Source: Streptomyces angustmyceticus (GTDB lineage Bacteria > Actinomycetota > Actinomycetes > Streptomycetales > Streptomycetaceae). Taken from it: 64,000 nt of DNA. The stretch lies in assembly GCF_019933235.1 (NCBI RefSeq), contig NZ_CP082945.1, forward strand, positions 4,154,001-4,218,000, given 5' to 3'. How positions within the stretch are numbered: the first letter of the stretch is position 1; each line of letters begins with the position of its first letter. The notes beneath the pieces were generated by a model. It was not told the DNA's origin and made no database searches. It saw nothing but the letters and a program-made list of their open reading frames with translations. This document shows positions 7,860 through 15,302 of this stretch, piece by piece. A program made the position numbers and the translations under genes.

Positions 7860-7946
7860 ATGACCATCATGGATCTTCAGGGTCTGGAGGTGCCGGGCGA
7901 GCGTGACGCCCAGGCTCTCGGCTCCACGATCAGCGGCGGCTGCTGA
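7860..7946 (+). CDS. Class III lanthipeptide precursor, copy 4
   Basis: The last precursor of the array, 28 residues and identical in protein sequence to copies 2 and 3. It is preceded by GGAAGGGAGGTGTCGAG. It has the same leader helix (MDLQGLE) and terminal GSTISGGC with Ser22, Ser25 and Cys28 as the predicted bridge residues. It is followed directly by the strongest hairpin of the array and then by the FAD/NAD(P)-binding protein gene. Confidence 0.92.
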   Translation: MTIMDLQGLEVPGERDAQALGSTISGGC

Positions 7947-7952
7947 CACGGC

Positions 7953-7989
7953 GCCCGGTGGTCCCGTGCTGCGGCACGGGCCACCGGGC
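7953..7989 (+). terminator. Strong hairpin after the last precursor gene
   Basis: GCCCGGTGGTCCCGTGC pairs with GCACGGGCCACCGGGC over a four-base TGCG loop (16 pairs with a single bulged T). It is followed by CCCTGTGTTTTCC. It is the best candidate for an operon terminator or attenuator between the precursor array and the next gene, which starts only 25 bases later. Partial read-through to that gene is likely. Confidence 0.7.
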
Positions 7990-8014
7990 CCCTGTGTTTT
8001 CCGGACGAAGGCCC

Positions 8015-9838
8015 ATGGACGGAGGCCAGTTGAACGACCAAGCGGGCGCGGCACGCACCCTCTGCCTCATCGGCTGCGGCCCGCGCGGCGCCTCGATCGT
8101 CGAGCGGATCCTCGCCAACGTCCCCGCCCTGTACGGCGGCCGGCCCCTCGACCTGCACGTCGTCGACCCCTGCCCGCCGGGCGCCGGCCGCACCTGGCGC
8201 ACCGACCAGCCGGAACTGCTGTGGATGAACTCCGCCGCCGAGCAGGTCACGATGTACCCCGACGAGAGCGTGGACTGCGCCGGGCCGCCGCGCCCCGGCC
8301 CCACCACCGCCACCTGGCTCGGCTCCCCGCTCCACGACGGCGCCTACGCCGCCCGCCGCGACCAGGGCCGCTATCTGCGGCACTTCTTCGAGACCGTCAC
8401 CCGCGAACTTCCCCCCGGCGTACGGCTGTTCGTCCACCGGGCCCGGGCGGTCGACCTGCGGCGCACCGGCGGCGCCGGCGCGCCGGACGGGGGCGGCCGC
8501 CAGCAGGTGGTCCTCGACTCCGGCGAACCGCCCTTCCTCGCCGACCGGGTGGTGTTCGCCCAGGGCCACACCCCGGTCCTCGCCGAGCCGGTGCCGGCCG
8601 GGCTGACCCGGATCGGGCCCGGCCCCGCCGACCCGGACGCGCTGGAGCGCATCCCGCCCGGCGCCCCCGTCGTCGTCCGCGGCCTCGGCCTGGTCTTCAT
8701 CGACTGCCTGGCGCTGCTGACCGAGGGCCGCGGCGGGCGCTTCGTCCGCGCCCCCGGCGGCACGCTGCGCTACCTGCCGTCCGGGCGCGAACCCCGGCTG
8801 TACGCCGGCTCCCGCCGCGGCGTCCCGCTGCCGCCGAAACCGGCGTACCCGGCACCGGCCGGCGCCCCGGCGCCGCCCGCCGCCCCGCGCTTCGCCACCG
8901 TCGAGGGCTGCCGGGCCCGGCTGTCCGCGCCCGGTGCCTCCTTCGGCCGCGAGGTCTGGCCGCTGGTGGTGGCCGAACTGGGCTGGTGGCACTACCGCGC
9001 GCTCTTCGCCGGGCAGCCCGGCCGGACCCGTACGACCTGGCAGGACTTCGACGCCCAGTACGCCCTGCTGCTCACCGACCCCGACGGCCTGGCCAAGCTC
9101 GCCCGGTCGGCGGTGCCCGACCCCGCCGACCGGTTCGACCTGGACCGGCTGGCCGCCCCGCTCGCCGGCGCGCGCTTCGACGGCACCGACGCGCTGCAGC
9201 GGCGGCTGCGCGGCCACCTCGCCGAGGTCCTGCGCCGCCGCACCGGCCCGGCACGCGGCGTGGAGACCGCGCTGGTCGACGGCCTGCAGCGGGTCGGCGC
9301 GGTGATCGAGGAGCTGTGGCGCTCGGGTGATCTGGACGCCGACCAGGTCGCGGAGGCGCTGGAGAGGTTCGCGCTCGGCACCTACCTCAGCTCGGGCCCG
9401 CCGCCGCTGCGCGCCGCACAGCTGCTGGCGCTCGCCGAGGCGGGGATCGTGACGTTCGTGGGGCCCGGGATGCGGGTGGAGGCCGTCGAGGGGGACGGGG
9501 CGTCGGGCGGCGCCGTCTTCCGGGCGTCCGGGCCCGCCGTCCCGGGCGCCGTCCACGAGGCGGCCGTGCTCCTCGACGCCCGGCTGGCGGCCCCCGCCTC
9601 CGACCGGGTCACCGACCCGCTGCTGCGCGCCCTGTTCGCCCGCGGCGAGCTGTCCGAGGACGGCGCGGGCGGGATGCCGCAGCTGTCCGGGGCCGGTCTG
9701 CACCCCGTCGACGCGTCCGGCGCCGTGCACCGGGACCGGATCGTCGCCGGGCCCGCGCAGTTCCCCCGTCCGGGCACCAACGCGGTCTACTTCCGCCAGA
9801 ACGACGCCCTGGCGCGCCTGCTGCTCACCGACGAGTGA
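8015..9838 (+). CDS. FAD/NAD(P)-binding protein (NAD_binding_9-like)
   Basis: A 607-residue protein with an N-terminal dinucleotide-binding Rossmann motif (LIGCGPRGASIVERILAN) and the PPGAGRTWRTDQPE segment typical of the FAD-NAD(P)-binding family PF13454. A second glycine motif, VVVRGLGLVFIDCLALL, lies near residues 225-240. Members are flavoproteins of mostly unknown substrate, distantly like lysine/ornithine N-hydroxylases. It is not a LanD-type cysteine decarboxylase, which is a small HFCD flavoprotein. It follows the precursor array on the same strand and may tailor or oxidise the product; that is inference. ATG 8015 has GAAGG upstream; an in-frame TTG at 8030 with GGAGG four bases before it is an alternative start. 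Confidence 0.8.
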   Translation: MDGGQLNDQAGAARTLCLIGCGPRGASIVERILANVPALYGGRPLDLHVVDPCPPGAGRTWRTDQPELLWMNSAAEQVTMYPDESVDCAGPPRPGPTTATWLGSPLHDGAYAARRDQGRYLRHFFETVTRELPPGVRLFVHRARAVDLRRTGGAGAPDGGGRQQVVLDSGEPPFLADRVVFAQGHTPVLAEPVPAGLTRIGPGPADPDALERIPPGAPVVVRGLGLVFIDCLALLTEGRGGRFVRAPGGTLRYLPSGREPRLYAGSRRGVPLPPKPAYPAPAGAPAPPAAPRFATVEGCRARLSAPGASFGREVWPLVVAELGWWHYRALFAGQPGRTRTTWQDFDAQYALLLTDPDGLAKLARSAVPDPADRFDLDRLAAPLAGARFDGTDALQRRLRGHLAEVLRRRTGPARGVETALVDGLQRVGAVIEELWRSGDLDADQVAEALERFALGTYLSSGPPPLRAAQLLALAEAGIVTFVGPGMRVEAVEGDGASGGAVFRASGPAVPGAVHEAAVLLDARLAAPASDRVTDPLLRALFARGELSEDGAGGMPQLSGAGLHPVDASGAVHRDRIVAGPAQFPRPGTNAVYFRQNDALARLLLTDE

Positions 9839-9874
9839 GGCCGCCGGGGGCCGCACCCCCCGTGCCCGGCCCGC

Positions 9875-10648
9875 TCAGCCCCGCAGGGCGATCCCGTGCT
9901 GCTGCGCCAGGATCGCGGCCTGCACCCGGCTGCTCAGGTGCAGCTTCGACAGGATGCGGCTGGTGTGCGTCTTCACGGTGCCCTCTGCGAGGTGCAGGGT
10001 CTCCGCGATGGCGCTGTTGGCCAGCCCGCGGGCGATGCAGGCCAGCACCTCCAACTCCCGTTTGGTCAGGGTGTCCAGGGCCTGCGCGGCGCCCTCCGGC
10101 AGGGTGGGTCCGGCGGCCGGAGGGCGGCCGGCGAACTCCGTGATCAGCCGCCGGGCGATGGCCGGGGTGAGGAAGCCGTCCCCGTACGCCACCTCCCGTA
10201 CCGCGCCCACCAGTACGGCCGGCTCCGCGTTCTTGAGGATGAAGCCGCCGGCGCCGGCCCGCAGCGCCCCGAAGATGTACTCGTTGAGGTCGAAGGTGGT
10301 CAGCACCAGCACCTCGGCGAGGCCGCGCTCCACGATCCGGCGGGTGGCGGCGACCCCGTTGAGCTGCGGCATCTGGACGTCCATCAGCACCACGTCGGGC
10401 CGCAGTTCGGCGGCCATCCGCACCGCCTCCGCACCGTCACCGGCCTCGCCGACCACGGTGATGCCCGGATCGGTCTGCAGCACCAGGACGAGCCCGGACC
10501 GTACGGCGGCCTGGTCGTCGGCCACCAGCACCCGTATGCACTCGGGCCGCTCCACCGGGTCCGGGTCCGGGGCCGGGGCCTGGCCCGGCCGGCTCCCGCG
10601 CTCGTCCGCCACCAGCTCGTCCACTAGCTCCTCCACTGGCTGCGCCAC
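9875..10648 (-). CDS. NarL/FixJ-type response regulator
   Basis: A 257-residue DNA-binding response regulator. The receiver domain (about 37-155) has the acidic pair Asp44-Asp45, phospho-acceptor Asp90 in LMDVQMP and the Lys of FILKN. A LuxR-type helix-turn-helix (about 190-250) contains LTKRELEVLACIARGLANSA and EGTVKTHTSRILSKL. It has an unusual acidic, Pro-rich 36-residue N-terminal extension; a shorter start cannot be excluded. It lies 72 bases downstream of the histidine kinase on the same strand and forms a two-component pair with it. It converges on the lanthipeptide cluster with only 36 bases between stops, so it may or may not belong to it. Confidence 0.93.
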   Translation of the reverse strand: MAQPVEELVDELVADERGSRPGQAPAPDPDPVERPECIRVLVADDQAAVRSGLVLVLQTDPGITVVGEAGDGAEAVRMAAELRPDVVLMDVQMPQLNGVAATRRIVERGLAEVLVLTTFDLNEYIFGALRAGAGGFILKNAEPAVLVGAVREVAYGDGFLTPAIARRLITEFAGRPPAAGPTLPEGAAQALDTLTKRELEVLACIARGLANSAIAETLHLAEGTVKTHTSRILSKLHLSSRVQAAILAQQHGIALRG

Positions 10649-10720
10649 CTTTCTCGTCGGAATCTCTGGAAACGCCCCAGGGGGTGTCTTCCCGGTCGGT
10701 CCGGATCACGGAGACCCTCC

Positions 10721-11977
10721 CTAGGAGTTCTGTGTCAGCGGGAGCACGGCCCGCACCCGCCAGCGTCCGGGGGCGGTGCGGTCGGGGCCCGCGTCGAAGA
10801 TGCCGCCGACCAGCGCGGCCCGCTCGGACATCCCGGTGAGCCCGGCGCCCGCCCCGGTGGTCAGCTGTTCCACGGGGCGCTGCCGGACCCGGCCGTCCGG
10901 CAGGGTCAGCGGGCTGTCGACCGAGATGGTCAGCTGCTCGGCGCCCGCCTCGCAGCGGATCCGCACCCGCCCCGACGAGGCGTGCTTGAGGACGTTGGTC
11001 AGCGCCTCCTGCACGATGCGGTACGCCGTCACCTCGATCACCGACGACACCTCGGGGAAGCGCTCGGGGAACTCGGTGTGCAGGGTCAGCGCCGCCGCGT
11101 CCGCGGCCGGCCTGGCCTGCTCGACCAGCGCCCCCAGCGCGTTCAGCTGCGGCCGGTCCCAGTCGTCGTCCACCCCCCGGTCGGACCGCAGCAGCACCAC
11201 CATCCGCCGCATTTCGGCCAGCCCCTGCACGCTGTTCTCGCGGATCACGGCCAGCGCCCGCAGCACCGGGTCGTCCTCGGCGGCGCCCTCCCCGGACACC
11301 TTCGACTCGGTCAGGGAGAGCACGGCGCTGGAGTGGATGGCGATGGCGCTGAGGTGGTTGGCCACCAGGTCGTGCAGTTCGCGGGCCATCCGGGTGCGCT
11401 CGGTCTGCAGCACGGTCTTGCGGTCCAGCTCCGCCAGCCGGTTGATCTGCGCGGCGCGCTGCCGTTCGCTGTCCGCCCGTTCCTTGTGGTTCCGTATCAA
11501 CACCCCGGTCCACACCGGGGAGATGAGCAGCAGCGCGACGATGACACCGGTCGTCACCCCCTCCGAGCGGTCGCCGGTGAGGACGAGGACGACGGTGGTG
11601 GCGAGGGTGGCCGTGACGGTCCCGACCTGCAGCAGCCGGCACAGCCAGGGGGCGCCGTACAGCGCGGCGGCGTAGAGCAGGTCGGTGTAGATCAGCACGG
11701 GGCCCAGGCCACCGCTGGACGTGGTCTCCACGGTCACGGTGAGGGTTCCGACGGCGACCGCGACCGGCGGGGCCACGCTGCGCAGGGCGGTCGCGGTGCA
11801 CAGCACCGCGACCGGCAGGACGGCCTGCCAAGCGGGGATATCGCCCCCCATCACCTGGGAGCCGCCCACGACATACAGAATCAGACAGCCGGCGAAGAAA
11901 CCCACTGCCAATCTGAGGTCACGGAGCGGGACGGGGCGGCGGCGCGCGTGCGTACTGGGGAAAAGGCGTAACCACAC
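10721..11977 (-). CDS. Sensor histidine kinase (NarL-partner type)
   Basis: A 418-residue membrane kinase. Four to five hydrophobic segments fill residues about 22-165. The HisKA_3 dimerisation helix with TRMARELHDLVANHLSAIAI follows, with His202 as the phosphorylated residue. A HATPase domain contains EALTNVLKHA (N box) and GLTGMSERAALVGG (G box). There is no large extracellular domain, so an intramembrane or membrane-stress signal is likely. It lies upstream of, and presumably in one transcript with, the response regulator. The divergent gene at 12232 shares its promoter region, where repeated GTACATC elements lie. Confidence 0.93.
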   Translation of the reverse strand: MWLRLFPSTHARRRPVPLRDLRLAVGFFAGCLILYVVGGSQVMGGDIPAWQAVLPVAVLCTATALRSVAPPVAVAVGTLTVTVETTSSGGLGPVLIYTDLLYAAALYGAPWLCRLLQVGTVTATLATTVVLVLTGDRSEGVTTGVIVALLLISPVWTGVLIRNHKERADSERQRAAQINRLAELDRKTVLQTERTRMARELHDLVANHLSAIAIHSSAVLSLTESKVSGEGAAEDDPVLRALAVIRENSVQGLAEMRRMVVLLRSDRGVDDDWDRPQLNALGALVEQARPAADAAALTLHTEFPERFPEVSSVIEVTAYRIVQEALTNVLKHASSGRVRIRCEAGAEQLTISVDSPLTLPDGRVRQRPVEQLTTGAGAGLTGMSERAALVGGIFDAGPDRTAPGRWRVRAVLPLTQNS

Positions 11978-12045
11978 ACGAGGACAGTACTTCGGTGGGT
12001 TGCCCGTTCTCCTGGCCCTGGCGCCCGAATTTGGGGAGGTCCCTC

Positions 12046-12137
12046 GTACATCGAAGTATGTAGCCGTACATCAGCAGGAGGGATGACTCGAAGCTTCCGG
12101 AGGATCTGCAAACCTTGGGCTGTCTGTATCGATCGAT
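12046..12137. promoter_or_regulatory. Repeat elements between divergent kinase and PPTase-like genes
   Basis: Within the 254-base gap, GTACATC occurs twice as a direct repeat exactly 20 bases apart (12046-12052 and 12066-12072). Between them lies the inverted half ATGTA, giving TACAT-cgaagt-ATGTA at 12047-12062. A perfect palindrome ATCGATCGAT lies at 12128-12137. Two-turn spacing of half-sites is typical of sites for dimeric response regulators, so autoregulation is a reasonable guess. No direct evidence is available. Confidence 0.4.
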
Positions 12138-12231
12138 GTAGGCGAAAAAGGGGGAGAGAAGCACCGCACGACAGGCCGCCACTCTCCCAGTGCGGCCCTG
12201 GTACCGCTCACCTGTGGAGGACGGAAAGTAC

Positions 12232-12993
12232 GTGGAAACGAACGCCGCTCTTCTCGAACTCTGTCCGGAGCCCCTCGACCTGGGCGTTCCCGGCCAGTCG
12301 TCCCGTCACGGCCGGGCCCGCCCGGCCCCGCTCGCCGCCGCGCCCCCACCCGCTCACGACCACCCGGACGTCCCCGCCACCCCCGTTCCGGTCTTCGTCG
12401 TCCCCATCGGACCCGCCCCGTCCCGCGGCGCGGGAGAGGCCCTGTCCCCCGACGGCTGCCTGGGCCTCAACGGCCACTCCAGGGCGACGCTCGACGGCGC
12501 GTCCCGCAGCTGGCTGCAGGCCCGGCTCCCCGACCGGGTGAGCGCCGCGATGGCCGCCGCCCCCCACTGGGAGCTGTACGGCACCCGCGGCCTGCTGGTC
12601 GTGGCCTGCGGCGACGACGCCCGCCGGATGGGCTTCTCGGTCGAGTCGGTCCGCCCCACGTCCTCGCCGCACACCCCGTGCGAGGTCCTGACGGCCCAGG
12701 AGTCCCGCACCGCCGCGGGCCGCCCGTCCGCCGAGCGCGAGCGCCTCATCACCCGTTTCTGGGTCCGCAAGGACGCCGCGCTGCAGGCCGTCGGCAGTGG
12801 CCTGTCCATCGCGCCGGAACGCGTCGAGGCCGGCTTCCCCGCCGACCGCGGCACGGTCACCGTCCCCGGACCGTACGGCACCGAAGTCCCCGTTTACGTC
12901 CGGAACTTCACCTTCTCGCCCGCCTACGAGTTCGCCGTCGCCGTCCCGGAACCCCTCGCGCTCACCCCCTCATTCGCCTATTCGGTCAGGTAA
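12232..12993 (+). CDS. Degenerate Sfp-type 4'-phosphopantetheinyl transferase homologue
   Basis: A 253-residue protein whose C-terminal half matches the PPTase fold. GFSVESVRP (134-142) aligns with the GxDxE motif and RFWVRKDAALQAVGSGL (175-191) with WxxKEAxxKxxGxGL. Two magnesium-ligand positions are altered: the Asp of GVDVE is Ser136, and the Glu of WxxKEA is Asp181; Glu138 and Lys180 remain. Functional enzymes transfer phosphopantetheine from CoA to carrier proteins; with Ser136 this one may be weak, altered or inactive. It starts at a GTG with GGAGG at 12216-12220; a more upstream ATG at 12190 lacks such a site. The N-terminal 60 residues are Pro/Ala-rich. It is divergent from the two-component operon. 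Confidence 0.65.
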   Translation: METNAALLELCPEPLDLGVPGQSSRHGRARPAPLAAAPPPAHDHPDVPATPVPVFVVPIGPAPSRGAGEALSPDGCLGLNGHSRATLDGASRSWLQARLPDRVSAAMAAAPHWELYGTRGLLVVACGDDARRMGFSVESVRPTSSPHTPCEVLTAQESRTAAGRPSAERERLITRFWVRKDAALQAVGSGLSIAPERVEAGFPADRGTVTVPGPYGTEVPVYVRNFTFSPAYEFAVAVPEPLALTPSFAYSVR

Positions 12994-13281
12994 ATGCCCG
13001 TTCCCACAGGGGCGGCGGGGCGCACCGGACCGGAATTGCCGGGCGCGGCCGGAATTCGGGCCTTGCCGCCGGGTGGCGGCGCGGAAATGTGCGGTGCAAT
13101 CACGGCCCGACGGGCAATGGGAAGCGGGGATTCCGCGCTGCGCCCACCCGGGTGAAACTCGCGCATGTCGCGCTCACCGGGGCCACGGAAAACCATATTG
13201 CCGGGTTAGTTGGTGCGTGCCCACCGGTCGTGGCGAGTACTCCGTCACGGCGCTGCCGGAGCACCGCGGAGGTTTCCCGTC

Positions 13282-13932
13282 ATGCCGTCGCCCCTCGCCC
13301 AACGGTCCGTCGACACGCTCCTGTCCGTGCTGCTGGTCCTCGTCGGCGGCGTGGGCCTGGCCGCCCTCACCGGACCGAGCGCCGCGGCGGCCGGCCCGAA
13401 CGCCGCCGACACCGTCCCGTCCGCCGACTCGCCCGGACCCGACTGGGAGCGCATCGCCGCCTGCGAGAGCAGCGGCCGCTGGCACATCAACAGCGGAAAC
13501 GGCTACCACGGGGGCCTGCAGATCGACCTCCCCACCTGGCGCGCCTACGGGGGCAGCCGCTACGCCCCGCGCGCCGACCTCGCCACCCGCTCCCAGCAGA
13601 TCGCCGTCGGCGAGCGCATCGCCCGCGACCGCGGCCTGTCCGCCTGGCCCAACTGCGCCCGGACGGCCACCAACGGCTCCGCCGGCAGCTCCGCCCCCGA
13701 CGCCCGGCAGTCCCCGGCGGCCGCCGGGGACTCCGCCCCGCGCGCCCGCACCACCTCCTCCGGCCCCAGAGCGCGCAGCTATGTCGTCCGGCCCGGCGAC
13801 TGCCTCTCCGCCATCGCCCACCGCACCCACGCCCCGGGCGGCACCAAGGGCCTCTACCACCGCAACAAACACCACCTCGACCAGGGCCCCGACCACATCT
13901 ATCCGGGGCAGCGGCTGCGGCTGCGGGGGTGA
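13282..13932 (+). CDS. Secreted Rpf-like transglycosylase with LysM domain
   Basis: A 216-residue secreted protein: signal peptide (1 to about 37, ending near SAAAAG), Rpf transglycosylase-like domain (about 52-130) with WERIAACESSGRWHIN containing the catalytic Glu62 and GYHGGLQI, then a Ser/Ala linker and a C-terminal LysM domain (YVVRPGDCLSAIA to IYPGQRLRL). It cleaves peptidoglycan and in Streptomyces promotes germination and growth resumption. GGAGG lies nine bases before the ATG. The 288-base leader has GC-rich inverted repeats. Related genes are known to carry c-di-AMP riboswitches, but the consensus could not be confirmed here. Confidence 0.9.
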   Translation: MPSPLAQRSVDTLLSVLLVLVGGVGLAALTGPSAAAAGPNAADTVPSADSPGPDWERIAACESSGRWHINSGNGYHGGLQIDLPTWRAYGGSRYAPRADLATRSQQIAVGERIARDRGLSAWPNCARTATNGSAGSSAPDARQSPAAAGDSAPRARTTSSGPRARSYVVRPGDCLSAIAHRTHAPGGTKGLYHRNKHHLDQGPDHIYPGQRLRLRG

Positions 13933-14139
13933 GGAGCGGCGCCACCGCCCGGCACGGGCGAAAGGGGCGCACACCGCGGGCGGGGCCCGTCCGCACGGTG
14001 ACGCAGGGAGCCGTCACGGTGAATCCACTGATCGTTCAGAGTGAATGCGCGGGACGGGCCGTTGCTCAGGCTTGGTGGACGGGGCAACGCCCGGTAGCAA
14101 GACCGCGGGGTACCCAACCGCGAGGTGCAGGAGCACACA

Positions 14140-14520
14140 GTGAAGAACATGGCACGCGTCAACTTGGTGATCGCAGGAGCTTGCGGCCTGCTCCTGGCGG
14201 CCGGTACGGCGTCGCCCGCCCAGGCATGGGACGGGGGACCGTACGGCCTCGACGGGGTGTGGAACAGCGACACCGTGGCGAGCTTCCACGCCGGCTTCAG
14301 CTGCCGCAACCGGGCGAGGATCTGCATCAACGGCCCGCTGAACAGCGGCAACGTCGCGAACTCGCAGAACGTCCACCTGTCCGGCAACAACAGCAACAGC
14401 GGTAGCCCGACCAACGTCAACGGCAACACCAACGACGACGCCGGCGGCACGACCGGAGCCGAGAACAAGACCAGCAACGACATCCAGCACATCGGCCGCG
14501 GCGGCCGGCAGATCCTGTGA
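14140..14520 (+). CDS. Secreted Asn/Ser/Gly-rich protein, paralogue A
   Basis: A 126-residue protein with a clear Sec signal peptide (VNLVIAGACGLLLAAGTASP, cleavage after AQA). The mature part contains a two-cysteine core (SCRNRARICINGPLNSGN), then an Asn/Ser/Gly-rich low-complexity tail and a conserved end (SNDIQHIG). It shares CINGP-x2-SGN and the terminal N-[DN]-I-Q-[RH]-I block with the convergent gene ending at 14700, so the two are diverged paralogues. It is not a chaplin or rodlin by motif. AGGAG lies six bases before the GTG start. A surface or matrix role is a guess. Confidence 0.75.
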   Translation: MKNMARVNLVIAGACGLLLAAGTASPAQAWDGGPYGLDGVWNSDTVASFHAGFSCRNRARICINGPLNSGNVANSQNVHLSGNNSNSGSPTNVNGNTNDDAGGTTGAENKTSNDIQHIGRGGRQIL

Positions 14521-14537
14521 TCCGGCGCTGATCCGGC

Positions 14538-14568
14538 CCTCCGGCCCCGGTTCGTCCGGGGCCGGAGG
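14538..14568 (+). terminator. Perfect 13-bp hairpin terminator
   Basis: CCTCCGGCCCCGG pairs perfectly with CCGGGGCCGGAGG around a TTCGT loop, 18 bases after the stop of secreted paralogue A. It lacks a U-run, as is common for Streptomyces terminators. Confidence 0.8.
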
Positions 14569-14610
14569 CGTGCGCGGCGGTTTCCCTTCCCGGGCCGCCG
14601 CCCGCGGACA

Positions 14611-14650
14611 CGGCGATCGCCCGGCGGGTGGGTCCGCCGGGCGATCGCCG
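14611..14650 (-). terminator. Perfect 17-bp hairpin terminator
   Basis: CGGCGATCGCCCGGCGG pairs perfectly with its complement across a GTGGGT loop. It lies about 50 bases downstream of the minus-strand paralogue B stop, between convergent genes, so it probably terminates that transcript and may act in both directions. Confidence 0.8.
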
Positions 14651-14699
14651 GACGGCTCCGGTCGTGGCCCGCAGCCGTGTGGGGGAGGTCAGGCGCCGG

Positions 14700-15110
14700 T
14701 CAGTGCAGGAAGCCTCCGAGGATGCGCTGGATGTTGTTGTTGCTGCCCGCCGAGGCGCCGGTGGCGGAGTTCGCGCTGTTGGTCGACCCGTTGGTGTTGT
14801 GGATGTTGCCGCTGTTGTTCGGATTCCCGTGGTTCAGGAAGTTGCCGCTGTTGAGGCTGTTGCCACTGTGGACCGGGCCGTTGATGCACGGGTGCGGCGA
14901 CTTGACCACCGGGGACTTGTAGTTGAAGTCGGCGAGCCGGTTGTTGCAGACCACCCCGGAGACCATGCCCGTCACCGTGCCGAGGTCGGCGCCCACCGCG
15001 GCCGCGAGCAGCGACTCGCCCGGAATGCTCTGCGCACCGGCCACCCCGCCGCCGAACAGCACCAGCCCGCACGCCCCGAGGACACTTCCCGCCTTCACGA
15101 TTCTTCTCAC
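14700..15110 (-). CDS. Secreted Asn/Ser/Gly-rich protein, paralogue B
   Basis: A 136-residue protein starting at a GTG with GAGGAG upstream. A signal peptide (GSVLGACGLVLFGGGVAGAQ) is followed by a short Ala/Gly segment, CNNRLADFNYKSP, and CINGPVHSGNSLNSGNFLNH. The tail is Asn/Ser/Gly-rich and ends NNNIQRILGGFLH. The CINGP block and the NIQRI end match paralogue A, which lies convergently 180 bases away. Two cysteines (in VVCNNR and PCINGP) could form a disulfide. There is no known enzymatic motif. An amyloid-like or cell-surface structural role is speculative. Confidence 0.78.
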   Translation of the reverse strand: MRRIVKAGSVLGACGLVLFGGGVAGAQSIPGESLLAAAVGADLGTVTGMVSGVVCNNRLADFNYKSPVVKSPHPCINGPVHSGNSLNSGNFLNHGNPNNSGNIHNTNGSTNSANSATGASAGSNNNIQRILGGFLH

Positions 15111-15302
15111 GTCGCTCCTCGCCGATTCGTCCTTCTGATGCCAGACGTATCGTGCTGCCGGTGGCGGCCCGCATCATCGTTCAACCCGCAGGAGCGAAAC
15201 GCTTGTCGGCGATAATCATTCGGGTGGCCCAACCCTTCGCGGGGGTTCGCGGGGCGGCGCCGGCGCGTACGCGGGCACGCCGGCGGGCCGGGCGGAGGCC
15301 CT

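Larger units (their letters stand above)
7237..7946 (+). repeat. Tandem array of four precursor-gene units
   Basis: Four head-to-tail copies of a unit made of a strong ribosome site, a 28-codon precursor gene and a hairpin spacer. Start-to-start distances are 215, 213 and 177 bases. Spacers 1 and 2 are nearly identical for about 125 bases; spacer 3 is shorter and diverged but keeps a hairpin. Each copy is preceded by GGAGGTGTC. The coding parts differ mostly at synonymous positions. This looks like local tandem duplication followed by selection on the peptide. Confidence 0.95.

Noticed and set aside
7255..7946. SapB/AmfS-type surfactant precursor genes
   Set aside because: The peptides are 28 residues with one ring motif; SapB-type precursors are about 40 residues with two S-x2-S-xn-C units.
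8015..9838. LanD-type cysteine decarboxylase for avionin formation
   Set aside because: The protein is three times too long and has the NAD_binding_9-type glycine motif, not the HFCD motifs of LanD/EpiD. No LanD is visible in the window.
12994..13281. c-di-AMP (ydaO) riboswitch before the Rpf-like gene
   Set aside because: Such riboswitches are known before related Streptomyces genes, but I could not match the conserved core in this leader. A covariance-model search with the ydaO family would decide.
14140..15110. Chaplin or rodlin genes
   Set aside because: Neither protein has the chaplin repeat (G-N-x-C-x-N near a conserved domain) nor the rodlin core; only size and export are similar.
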